A stretch of DNA of 21,854 bases from Bacteroidales bacterium UBA1374 (GTDB taxonomy: Bacteria > Bacteroidota > Bacteroidia > Bacteroidales > UBA932), in contig DBRG01000018.1 in assembly GCA_002305545.1 (NCBI GenBank), positions 1 through 21,854 on the forward strand, written 5' to 3'. Below are positions 1-7,454 of the stretch, piece by piece (position 1 is the first letter of the stretch; the number at the start of each line of letters is the position of its first letter). Under the pieces are notes generated by a model, which was given only the letters and a program-made list of their open reading frames with translations, did no database searches and was not told the DNA's origin. The translations under genes and the position numbers were made by a program.

Positions 1-15
1 CCGTGAAAGGGGTTG

Positions 16-48
16 CAAAGATAAGTTTTTTATTTCTTCTTAACCAAA
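16..48 (-). promoter_or_regulatory. Outward-facing Bacteroidota-type promoter
   Basis: On the minus strand, TATCTTTG (positions 23 to 16) matches the Bacteroidota -7 consensus TAnnTTTG exactly. A TTTG at 48 to 45 lies 21 nt upstream, close to the expected -33 spacing. It points off the left edge, so the gene it would serve is not in the window. The call rests on the motif match only. Confidence 0.4.
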
Positions 49-133
49 TATTTTCTAAAAAAAACCGGAATTCGTTCAAAAAAAATGTATATTTCAGATT
101 ATCAACGACAAAATATTAAACAAAAAATATGCC

Positions 134-141
134 TATATTTG
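134..141 (+). promoter_or_regulatory. -7 element upstream of the GT2 gene
   Basis: TATATTTG matches the Bacteroidota -7 consensus TAnnTTTG exactly and ends 31 nt before the ATG at 173. No convincing -33 TTTG is visible at the right spacing. It would drive the GT2, dihydroorotase and EamA unit. The rest of positions 1-172 is AT-rich and shows no coding potential or RNA gene. Confidence 0.4.
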
Positions 142-172
142 AAGTTGAGTTGAAACCAAGATAATACAGTAT

Positions 173-895
173 ATGCAAGACAAAACACTGGTTATTATTC
201 CCACCTATAACGAAAAGGAAAACGCAGAAAAAATTGTCAGAAAAGTCTTTTCACTGGAAGAACCTTTTGATATACTCATTGTGGACGATGGATCCCCGGA
301 CGGGACTGCTGACATAATCCAATCATTAATTCCTGAATTTCCCGGCCGGCTGTATCTTTTGCAACGTAAAGGCAAATTGGGACTTGGAACCGCCTACATG
401 GAAGGTTTCCTGTGGGGTCTTGTCCATGACTATACCTATCTTATAGAGATGGATGCCGATTTTTCACATAATCCGGAAGACCTTCCCAGTCTTGTCGGTG
501 CATGCCGGCAAGGTGCGGATGTGGCTATAGGATCCCGTTACTGTAAGGGCATTAGCGTGATCAATTGGCCCCTTGGAAGGGTGCTCATGTCCTGGTTTGC
601 CTCGGCTTATGTCAGAAAGGTTCTCAATATGCCCATATATGACTGTACTGCCGGATTTATTTGTTACCACCGCAGGGTCCTGGAGGCTATCGATTTTGAA
701 TGGATAAGGATGAAGGGGTATGGCTTTCAAATATCCATGAAGTACTTTGCCTATAAACTGGGATTCAAAATAATGGAAATACCCATCATATTTGTGGACA
801 GAACAGAAGGCACTTCAAAAATGAGCAGTGGAATTTTTGGCGAAGCATTCTGGGGGGTACTTAAACTCCGGTTTCAAAAAATCCGGAAAAAATAA
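173..895 (+). CDS. Polyprenol-phosphate mannosyltransferase-like GT2 glycosyltransferase
   Basis: The 240-residue product looks like a DPM1-type family 2 glycosyltransferase, which transfers a sugar (typically mannose from GDP-mannose) to a polyprenyl phosphate at the inner membrane face. Visible GT-A motifs are PTYNE (10-14), VDDGS (37-41), the metal-binding DAD within MDADFSH (93-99), GSRY (120-123) and the C-terminal DRTEGTSKMS (209-218). It is the catalytic-only form: no C-terminal membrane segments or GtrA-like domain follow, and it ends in a basic tail that may hold it at the membrane. The ATG at 173 lies just before the conserved beta strand leading to PTYNE. It is first in a unit with dihydroorotase (2-nt gap) and an EamA transporter. 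The donor sugar is inferred from the family only; glucose or another sugar is possible. Confidence 0.85.
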   Translation: MQDKTLVIIPTYNEKENAEKIVRKVFSLEEPFDILIVDDGSPDGTADIIQSLIPEFPGRLYLLQRKGKLGLGTAYMEGFLWGLVHDYTYLIEMDADFSHNPEDLPSLVGACRQGADVAIGSRYCKGISVINWPLGRVLMSWFASAYVRKVLNMPIYDCTAGFICYHRRVLEAIDFEWIRMKGYGFQISMKYFAYKLGFKIMEIPIIFVDRTEGTSKMSSGIFGEAFWGVLKLRFQKIRKK

Positions 896-897
896 CA

Positions 898-2247
898 ATG
901 GTCAGGCATGTTCTCATCCGGAATGCAAGGATCGTCAATGAAGGATCTGTTTATACAGGATGCGTGGTCCTGAAAGGCCGGCGCATTGCCCGTATATTCC
1001 GCGGGCTTAAGGCAGTAGATGAAGCTGCAGCCTGTTTTGAATCCTTTGATATTGACATAGATGCCAGCGGCAAAATATTGATACCGGGGATCATTGACGA
1101 TCAGGTCCATTTCCGGGAACCCGGGCAAACCAATAAAGGATCCATGATCCGGGAAAGCCGTGCCGCTTTGCTGGGAGGTGTAACAACGGTCATGGATATG
1201 CCTAATAATCTACCTCCGATCATCACGACAGGATCACTGGAAGAGAAATACCTCCTTGCAAGGGATAATATGTATGTCAATTATGCTTTTTACATGGGGG
1301 CCACCAACACCAACACCCATGAAGTGATGAAACCCGTAAGACGATGCTGCGGTTTGAAAATCTTTATGGGATCTTCGACCGGTAATATGCTCACAGACGA
1401 TCCCGGAGTTTTGAGTACTTTGTTCGAAAAATACAAGGGACTGATAGCCACCCATTGCGAGGATGAATCTCTGATCAGGGAAAATCTTGACAAGGCGAAA
1501 AGGACTTATGGGGATCAAATCCCTTTGATAATGCATACCGTCATCCGGAGCCGGGAAGCATGCATTGCCTCTACCCGGAAAGCCCTGGACCTGGCACTTA
1601 AGTACCGCTCGCGCCTTCACATTCTACATATATCCACTAAAGAAGAGATAGAACTCATTCGTAAAGCCTCCAGTGTCCATCCGGGGATCACCTGCGAGGC
1701 ATCACTGCCCCATATCTGGTTTACCCGGGAAGATTATGCACGATATGGTACACAGGTCAAATGCAATCCTTCCGTCAAAACTGCAGAAGACAGGGATGCA
1801 ATATTGGAAGCCATAGAAAAAAGGGATATTCAGGTTATTGGATCGGATCACGCACCCCACACATGGGAAGAAAAGCAGCAAAACTACCTTGCTGCTCCTT
1901 CAGGTATTCCGCTCATCCAGCATACCTGCCAGATGTTGATGGACCATGTAAGGCAAGGGAAGCTTTCCATCACTTCGGTTGTAGATGCCTGTTGTCACCA
2001 GCCCTCACTTCTGTTTGGAATTAAGAACCGGGGCTTTATCAGGGAAGGGTATTATGCAGACCTGGTGCTGGTTGATCCGGATAAAGAACAACAGGTCACC
2101 AAATCACAGCTAGAATACGCATGCAAGTGGAGTCCGATGGAAGGTCATCTTTTTTCGTCATCCGTTTCTCATGTATTTGTAAACGGGACGCTGGCCGCAG
2201 AATCCGGTCAGATTATTCAGAAACCGCCTACCCTGCCCATCCTCTGA
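898..2247 (+). CDS. pyrC: Dihydroorotase, Bacteroidota type
   Basis: The 449-residue product belongs to the amidohydrolase superfamily, class I dihydroorotase/allantoinase-like branch. It would catalyse reversible cyclisation of N-carbamoyl-aspartate to dihydroorotate in pyrimidine synthesis, in the cytoplasm. The metal-site motif is DDQVHFREPG (67-76). Position 69, where most relatives have the first His of the HxH metal pair, is Gln; H71 and the substrate-binding R73 are kept. Other probable ligands or catalytic residues are K154 before MGSSTGNM, H186 (THCED), H241/H244 (HILHIS) and D317 in GSDHAPH. The length is normal for the family. It starts 2 nt after the GT2 stop, and the EamA gene begins 1 nt after its own stop, so the three are probably cotranscribed. 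A hydantoinase or allantoinase role cannot be excluded from sequence alone, but the fit to Bacteroidota dihydroorotase is much better. Confidence 0.88.
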   Translation: MVRHVLIRNARIVNEGSVYTGCVVLKGRRIARIFRGLKAVDEAAACFESFDIDIDASGKILIPGIIDDQVHFREPGQTNKGSMIRESRAALLGGVTTVMDMPNNLPPIITTGSLEEKYLLARDNMYVNYAFYMGATNTNTHEVMKPVRRCCGLKIFMGSSTGNMLTDDPGVLSTLFEKYKGLIATHCEDESLIRENLDKAKRTYGDQIPLIMHTVIRSREACIASTRKALDLALKYRSRLHILHISTKEEIELIRKASSVHPGITCEASLPHIWFTREDYARYGTQVKCNPSVKTAEDRDAILEAIEKRDIQVIGSDHAPHTWEEKQQNYLAAPSGIPLIQHTCQMLMDHVRQGKLSITSVVDACCHQPSLLFGIKNRGFIREGYYADLVLVDPDKEQQVTKSQLEYACKWSPMEGHLFSSSVSHVFVNGTLAAESGQIIQKPPTLPIL

Positions 2248-2248
2248 T

Positions 2249-3178
2249 ATGACCAGACAACGCAACAGGGCATATTTATTCATATGCACAACGACATTAC
2301 TTTGGGGAATCTCATTTTTCTGGACCAACAAACTGCTGATCAACAATGTTCCCGTATTCTTTCTGATATTTACCAGGATATCGCTGGCTGCCCTGATTCT
2401 GCTGATTGTCGGAAAAATTACCGGTAAAATCCAACGGATTAAAAGGAAAAAGGACGTGCTTTGGTTTCTGGGCCTGGCCCTTATGGAACCGTTTTTCTAT
2501 TTTATAGGGGAAACCTACGGGGTAAAGCTGACTGCAAGTCCGACATTAAGTTCTGTGATGATAGCAAGCATCCCGGTTTTCGGTCTAATCGCAGGTCTTG
2601 CCTTTTACAGGGAAAAAGTAAGCGCGGGCAACATAATCGGTATCTTCCTTACTGTTCCGGGCATGATGGTTGTAGTTATGGGCAAAGGGGGCTTTGAACT
2701 GGGACGTGTGGGAAACCTTCCCGGGACCAACCTTATTCCGGGTATCCTGTTCCTTTTAATGGCGGTTTTTTCAGCGGTAGGGCATACTGTGATACTCAAA
2801 CGGATGACCCGTTCGTACAATGCTTTTACGGTAACATTTTACCAACACGCCCTGGGTGCCATATATTTTATTGTGCCTGCCTTGCTTTTTGATGTCCGGC
2901 GCATGGACTCATTGCATATGATAACTAAATGGAATTTCTGGTACCCGATCCTCATGTTGTCGGTTTTCTGTTCCAGCATTGCTTTTATGATGTTTACAGC
3001 TGCAATAAAGGAATTGGGAGTAACGCGGGCAAATACATTTTCTGCCATTATTCCAATAATCACCGCTTCGGTTGGATTCGCCCTTGGACTAGAAACCATA
3101 AACTGGATTCAGGTCCTGGGGATCCTGGTTGTAGTCACCGGGTTGGTCCTGTCTCAGCTTCGTTCCAGGTGCAGCTGA
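2249..3178 (+). CDS. EamA/DMT-family transporter
   Basis: The 309-residue, very hydrophobic product has about ten membrane segments arranged as two EamA repeats (roughly residues 5-140 and 155-305), the plan of the drug/metabolite transporter superfamily. The second repeat ends in the usual glycine/valine-rich helix and a short basic tail. These inner-membrane proteins usually export amino acids, nucleobases or other small metabolites; the substrate cannot be read from the sequence. The ATG lies 1 nt after the dihydroorotase stop, so it is likely translated by coupling. Its 3' end overlaps the 3' end of the convergent tex gene by 25 nt, leaving no room for a separate terminator between them. 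Confidence 0.85.
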   Translation: MTRQRNRAYLFICTTTLLWGISFFWTNKLLINNVPVFFLIFTRISLAALILLIVGKITGKIQRIKRKKDVLWFLGLALMEPFFYFIGETYGVKLTASPTLSSVMIASIPVFGLIAGLAFYREKVSAGNIIGIFLTVPGMMVVVMGKGGFELGRVGNLPGTNLIPGILFLLMAVFSAVGHTVILKRMTRSYNAFTVTFYQHALGAIYFIVPALLFDVRRMDSLHMITKWNFWYPILMLSVFCSSIAFMMFTAAIKELGVTRANTFSAIIPIITASVGFALGLETINWIQVLGILVVVTGLVLSQLRSRCS

Positions 3179-5310
3179 ATTCTGTTCCTTTCCAGGTCAA
3201 TTTTGAGGACTTTTACCGTTACGTGTTCATGGAGTTTTACAACTTTAAGCGGATCTCGGACATATTTTTCTCCCATCTGTGAGACATGGACAAGCCCATC
3301 CTGTTTTATACCTATGTTTACAAACGCACCAAAATTCGTCACGTTGCTTACTATCCCGGGCAGCACCATACCTTCCCTAAGGTCTTCTATGGAAGATATG
3401 GACTCCTCAAACTCCCAGACTTTGATTACAGGCCTTGGATCCCTGCCCGGCTTGTCCAGTTCTGTCATTATATCGCGCAATGTAGGCATACCTGTTACAG
3501 GTGTGATGTAACGTGATAAATCAATTTTTCTGCGAAGATCCTCCTGCTCTATCAATTGACCGATCGTAATCCCCAGATCAGCGGCCATGCGCCTTACCAG
3601 CGGATAACTCTCCGGATGGACCCCTGTGTTGTCCAGTATATCCTCTGCCCCCGGGATCCTGAGGAAGCCGGCACATTGTTCAAACGCCTTGTCGCCCAGT
3701 CTTGGTACTTTTTTCAAAGCCTGACGGCTGGCAAACGGTCCGTTTTCTTTCCTGAATTCAACAATATTGCGGGCAAGAACGGGACCCAGACCCGAGACAT
3801 AGGTGAGCAACCTCAGGCTGGCCGTATTGAGGTTAACCCCTACATGGTTCACACAAAATTCGACTGTCTGGTCCAGGCTTTCTTTTAAGAGCGTTTGGTT
3901 CACATCATGCTGGTATTGCCCTATGCCCAGCGATTTTGGATCAATCTTAACCAATTCAGCCAGGGGATCCATAAGCCTTCTGCCAATGGATACGGCACCC
4001 CGCACCGTTACATCATACTCCGGGAATTCTTCCCGTCCCGCCGTTGATGCTGAATAAACACTGGCACCATCTTCGCTGACAGAAAATATCTGAACCTTAT
4101 GAGGAAAGGCAATTTTTTTCAGGAATTGTTCCGTCTCCCGGCCAGCAGTTCCGTTTCCTACTGCAATCACCTCGGTTTTGTATGCCTCTACAAGTTGAGA
4201 CACCTTGCGCATAGCTGTAGCTCGCTCGTTCTGAGGGGGATGTGGATATATTGTATCGTTATGAAGCAAGTCTCCCTGAGCCGAGAGGCACACCACTTTA
4301 CACCCGGTACGGAACCCCGGATCAATGGCCAGCACCCTTTTCTGTCCCAATGGCGGGGCCAGCAGAAGTTGCCTGAGGTTTTCCGAGAAAACCTTGATGG
4401 ATTCCTTATCGGCTTTTTCTTTATAAAAATTTAGAACCTCGTTCTCTATTGAAGGATGAATAAGCCTGCGATACGCATCGGTAAGGGCTTGTTCCATTTG
4501 CCACAAGCTGGAAGATGGCCCTTGCATGGAAGTCATACCTTTCCTGTTGCCAATGAACATCCTTTCCATTGCGACCAAAGGTGTGGAGTCCTGATGTGGT
4601 TTTAAGCCGAGAGAAATTATGCCTTCGTTATGCGCCCTGAGCAGGGCGAGCAACCTGTGGGGGGCCATGGAGGTGATGGTTTCGCTATAATCAAAATAAT
4701 TCCGGTATTTGATTCCTTCTTCTTCTTTTCCTTTCTGTACGACCGAGGTGAGCACCCCTTCCTTTTGATATATTTGGCGCATTATTTGACGCAGTTGCGC
4801 ATTTTCGCTCACCGTCTCTGCGACGATATCCCTTGCACCGGACAGTGCCTCATCTACGCTTTCTACCCCTTTACCAACATAAGCTTCAGCCATTTCAAGG
4901 CAATCCTTCTGTTCCAGGTTCATAAGATTTTGGGCAAGTGGTTCCAGGCCCTTGCCCCGGGCAACTGATGCCCTGGTTTTTCGTTTTGGCCGGTACGGAA
5001 GATAGAGGTCCTCAAGCCGGTTCATCTGCCAGCAATTCTCTATGGCGGATCTCAGCTCAGGTGTTAGTTTATCCTGTTCCTCAATGGATTTGAGGATGGC
5101 AGATCTCCTTTTATCCAGCTCCTGGAAATTGTTCCACAATGATTTAACGGATGCCAGCTGCACTTCGTCCAGGGATCCGGTAGCTTCTTTGCGGTACCTG
5201 CTTACAAAGGGGATGGTGGCACCGTCCTGAAACAGCGTAATGGCATGTTCTACCTGCCATTCTTTTATATGCAGCTCCAGGGCTATGAGTTCTACGTGCT
5301 TATTATTCAT
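3154..5310 (-). CDS. tex: Tex-like RNA-binding transcription accessory protein
   Basis: The 718-residue product is a Tex/Spt6-like nucleic-acid-binding protein. Domains in order: the helical Tex N-terminal region (1-about 190, with ATIPFVSRYRKE at 31-42), a central helical part, a YqgF/RNase H-like fold beginning at RVLAIDPGFRTG (325-336), a tandem helix-hairpin-helix region, and a C-terminal S1 domain with GxVxNVTNFGAFV. The protein ends directly after the S1 domain (QLHLERS), without the basic tail seen in some relatives. I chose the ATG at 5310 because it begins the conserved MNNKHVELIA segment; the open frame continues 39 codons upstream but that part lies inside clc and is not Tex-like. 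The start overlaps the clc stop by 8 nt (ATGAATAA), suggesting coupling. Family members are linked to expression of some virulence genes and to RNA surveillance; the exact role here is unknown. Confidence 0.92.
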   Translation of the reverse strand: MNNKHVELIALELHIKEWQVEHAITLFQDGATIPFVSRYRKEATGSLDEVQLASVKSLWNNFQELDKRRSAILKSIEEQDKLTPELRSAIENCWQMNRLEDLYLPYRPKRKTRASVARGKGLEPLAQNLMNLEQKDCLEMAEAYVGKGVESVDEALSGARDIVAETVSENAQLRQIMRQIYQKEGVLTSVVQKGKEEEGIKYRNYFDYSETITSMAPHRLLALLRAHNEGIISLGLKPHQDSTPLVAMERMFIGNRKGMTSMQGPSSSLWQMEQALTDAYRRLIHPSIENEVLNFYKEKADKESIKVFSENLRQLLLAPPLGQKRVLAIDPGFRTGCKVVCLSAQGDLLHNDTIYPHPPQNERATAMRKVSQLVEAYKTEVIAVGNGTAGRETEQFLKKIAFPHKVQIFSVSEDGASVYSASTAGREEFPEYDVTVRGAVSIGRRLMDPLAELVKIDPKSLGIGQYQHDVNQTLLKESLDQTVEFCVNHVGVNLNTASLRLLTYVSGLGPVLARNIVEFRKENGPFASRQALKKVPRLGDKAFEQCAGFLRIPGAEDILDNTGVHPESYPLVRRMAADLGITIGQLIEQEDLRRKIDLSRYITPVTGMPTLRDIMTELDKPGRDPRPVIKVWEFEESISSIEDLREGMVLPGIVSNVTNFGAFVNIGIKQDGLVHVSQMGEKYVRDPLKVVKLHEHVTVKVLKIDLERNRIQLHLERS

Positions 5311-7078
5311 GGGATACCTGGGATAGTTGTTCTCGGTAAGACGACAATATACGTGATTTTGAAACAAAACCCACATAATGGAATCCTTGATCAAGAACGG
5401 GAAGGTTCCATGCCCCGGTTCTTTCAAATTTTTCCATTACACTTTCCATCCGTTCTTCTATGAACACGTATTCAATGGGCCGTTGCATCAATTCGTACAC
5501 AAGTACGTTCCCGTACAATTCCCGGTGGAACATGATAGGCCTTATATCATCCAGGGAAACGATCCCTTGCAGGCAACCTTCCTTGTCCGTGACCGGGAAA
5601 AGGTTCCTTTTGCTCTCTTCTACCACACGGACAAGTTGTTCAAGAGAATCGTGAGGGTTGACTATCATAAAGTCGCTTTCAATGACATCCGCGGTTTTCA
5701 GGAGCGTAAGAACAGCCTGGTCGCTGTCGTGTGTCAGTAGTTTTCCTTCCCTGGCTATCCGCTTAGTATAAATGGAATATGGTTCAAAACCCCTGGCTGT
5801 CACAAAAGAACATACAGAGGTAATTATCAGTGGTATAAGCAATTGATATCCTCCGGTTATCTCTGCTATCAGGAATATTGCTGTCATGGGTGCTTTCATT
5901 ACTCCGGCCATCAGACCCGCCATTCCCACAAGGGCGAAATTGGACTCGGGCAACCCTTGTACTCCCACCAGATTGAAAGACCGTGCAATCACAAACCCCA
6001 GGATACCTCCCATATAAAGGGTCGGGCCGAAGGTTCCCCCCACCCCTCCCCCCGCATTGGTAAAGGACATGGCAAATACCTTGAGGAGAAGTACCGCTGT
6101 AAAGAAAACGGGGAGGAACCATGCATTCCGGCTCAGGGACCCATATATAAGACTGTCAACAGCCCCTTCCACGTTGTTGTTCAGCAATGCAGTAAGCGAT
6201 CCGTAACCCTCCCCGTACAAAGGAGGGAATAAAAGGATAAGCGTACCCAGGGCCAGGGCGGATATGGCCCAGCGTGTGTATATATTACTGATCCTTGTTA
6301 TCCGGCTTTCCATCATGAGAGTCGTGCGTATGAAGAAAATACTAACAAAACCGCAAACAACGCCAAGTATCAGGTAATACGGTATGTTTGATGTGAGGAA
6401 GGGAGCAGTGGTACTGGCAAAACTTACGCCTTCACCCATGATAAGGGAAGAAACCACAGTCGCTGTAATAGAGGCTGTGAGCAAGGGGATAAGAGAGCCT
6501 ATGGTCAGGTTGAAAAGCAGGATCTCGAAACAAAATAATACGCCTGCCAGGGGAGCTTTGAATATGCCGGCAATGGCGGCGGCCGCCCCGCAACAGACAA
6601 GCAAGGTTACGCTCCTGTAATTCAATCCCAGGCTGCGTCCGACATTTGAACCTATGGCCGCTCCCGTATAAACAATCGGAGCCTCGGCCCCAACAGACCC
6701 TCCAAATCCAATGGTAAGGGCACTGGATATGACAGAGGAATAGCAATTGTGCGGTTTGATCCGGGATTTACTGACCGATATGGATTCAAGAACGCGGGTT
6801 ACACCATGGGATATATTGTCTTTGACAAAGAACCTGACAAAAAGCAGCGAAAGCAGCATGCCGGTTCCGGGCAGGAGAAAATAGGCCAGGCTTTCTGCCT
6901 GAATGCTCATGTGGTTTGTCAACAGGTCTTTGACAAACTCTATGGAATACTTGAGCATAACAGCAGCCAATCCGCTGAAAAGCCCAATAATAAGCGACAA
7001 AAGTAAAAGGAGTGTAGTCTCGGGCAGGTTCTTAATCTTCGTCCAGATCTTCTTCGGCATCAGCAAAGTTTGAGTCAT
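5303..7078 (-). CDS. ClC-type chloride channel/transporter with C-terminal CBS domains
   Basis: From the ATG at 7078 the product has 591 residues: a ClC membrane core followed by two CBS domains (about 440-590) that probably sense nucleotides. Pore motifs are an SHGV segment in place of GSGIP, GAEAP with the external gating glutamate (E132), GGVGGTFGP, and a tyrosine (Y411, in ITGGYQ) matching the central anion-coordinating Tyr. In helix H the sequence reads CFEIL, so the place of the internal proton glutamate of ClC exchangers (second E of EEM in E. coli ClC) appears to be Ile186. This may mean channel-like or altered proton coupling. The start is uncertain: ATG 7078 or ATG 7060. Both lie inside the end of the upstream small acidic gene; the frame also runs further upstream without ClC-like sequence. 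The stop overlaps the tex start by 8 nt. Confidence 0.88.
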   Translation of the reverse strand: MTQTLLMPKKIWTKIKNLPETTLLLLLSLIIGLFSGLAAVMLKYSIEFVKDLLTNHMSIQAESLAYFLLPGTGMLLSLLFVRFFVKDNISHGVTRVLESISVSKSRIKPHNCYSSVISSALTIGFGGSVGAEAPIVYTGAAIGSNVGRSLGLNYRSVTLLVCCGAAAAIAGIFKAPLAGVLFCFEILLFNLTIGSLIPLLTASITATVVSSLIMGEGVSFASTTAPFLTSNIPYYLILGVVCGFVSIFFIRTTLMMESRITRISNIYTRWAISALALGTLILLFPPLYGEGYGSLTALLNNNVEGAVDSLIYGSLSRNAWFLPVFFTAVLLLKVFAMSFTNAGGGVGGTFGPTLYMGGILGFVIARSFNLVGVQGLPESNFALVGMAGLMAGVMKAPMTAIFLIAEITGGYQLLIPLIITSVCSFVTARGFEPYSIYTKRIAREGKLLTHDSDQAVLTLLKTADVIESDFMIVNPHDSLEQLVRVVEESKRNLFPVTDKEGCLQGIVSLDDIRPIMFHRELYGNVLVYELMQRPIEYVFIEERMESVMEKFERTGAWNLPVLDQGFHYVGFVSKSRILSSYREQLSQVSHE

Positions 7079-7397
7079 CGGTTTCGGGGAAATCAACGCT
7101 CTCGTCGTCTCCCTGGTCATCGTCACCGGTGCCGAAAATGTCTTTTTCGATCTCGTCGAAATCATCAATCTTTACTTCAACCTTTACCAGGTATATGGCT
7201 TCCGGGATTTCAAGCGTAACGGCGTAAAAAAAGGAGCCGTCAGCTTTGTCTACCTTCATGATATCCTCCATGTAATCGGAATAGCCCCTGGGATATTTTT
7301 CTTTCCAGATATCCATTAGCTGTGGAGACATGTTTGCATACCCGATCACCAATCTTTTCTTAATAGTAGTTGGTTTTCCCACCGGTGTCTTTTTCAT
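7032..7397 (-). CDS. Small conserved-type acidic protein of unknown function
   Basis: The 121-residue product starts at the ATG at 7397. An upstream TTG extends the frame by ten residues but would fall inside the putative promoter, so I reject it. The basic N-terminus (KKTPVGKPTTIKKR) leads into a small predicted alpha/beta core (about 15-80, with YANMSPQLMDIWKEKYPRGY and FFYAVTLEIPEAIYLVKVEV). The last 40 or so residues are mostly Asp/Glu and probably disordered. I recognise no catalytic motif. It resembles small uncharacterised proteins common in Bacteroidota. It follows argS after a 57-nt gap that carries a promoter-like sequence, and its acidic tail overlaps the start of clc by about 30-47 nt in another frame, so it likely heads an acidic protein, clc and tex unit. 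Confidence 0.75.
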   Translation of the reverse strand: MKKTPVGKPTTIKKRLVIGYANMSPQLMDIWKEKYPRGYSDYMEDIMKVDKADGSFFYAVTLEIPEAIYLVKVEVKIDDFDEIEKDIFGTGDDDQGDDESVDFPETDDSNFADAEEDLDED

Positions 7398-7424
7398 AGG
7401 ACAAATAAAAAGTAGAATTTGCTG

Positions 7425-7454
7425 CAATAATACAATAATATTTTGAATTGCAAA
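7425..7454 (-). promoter_or_regulatory. Putative promoter between argS and the small acidic gene
   Basis: On the minus strand, TTTG at 7454-7451 (-33-like) is followed after 18 nt by TATTATTG at 7432-7425, one mismatch from TAnnTTTG. It ends 27 nt before the ATG at 7397. The same octamer occurs immediately upstream (7440-7433) as a tandem repeat. The -33 element abuts the argS stop codon. It would give the acidic protein, clc and tex genes their own start point downstream of the rpoD unit. Evidence is by motif only. Confidence 0.35.

Noticed and set aside
5311..5427. A 39-residue N-terminal extension of Tex
   Set aside because: It lies inside clc in another frame and is not Tex-like; the ATG at 5310 directly precedes the conserved Tex start.
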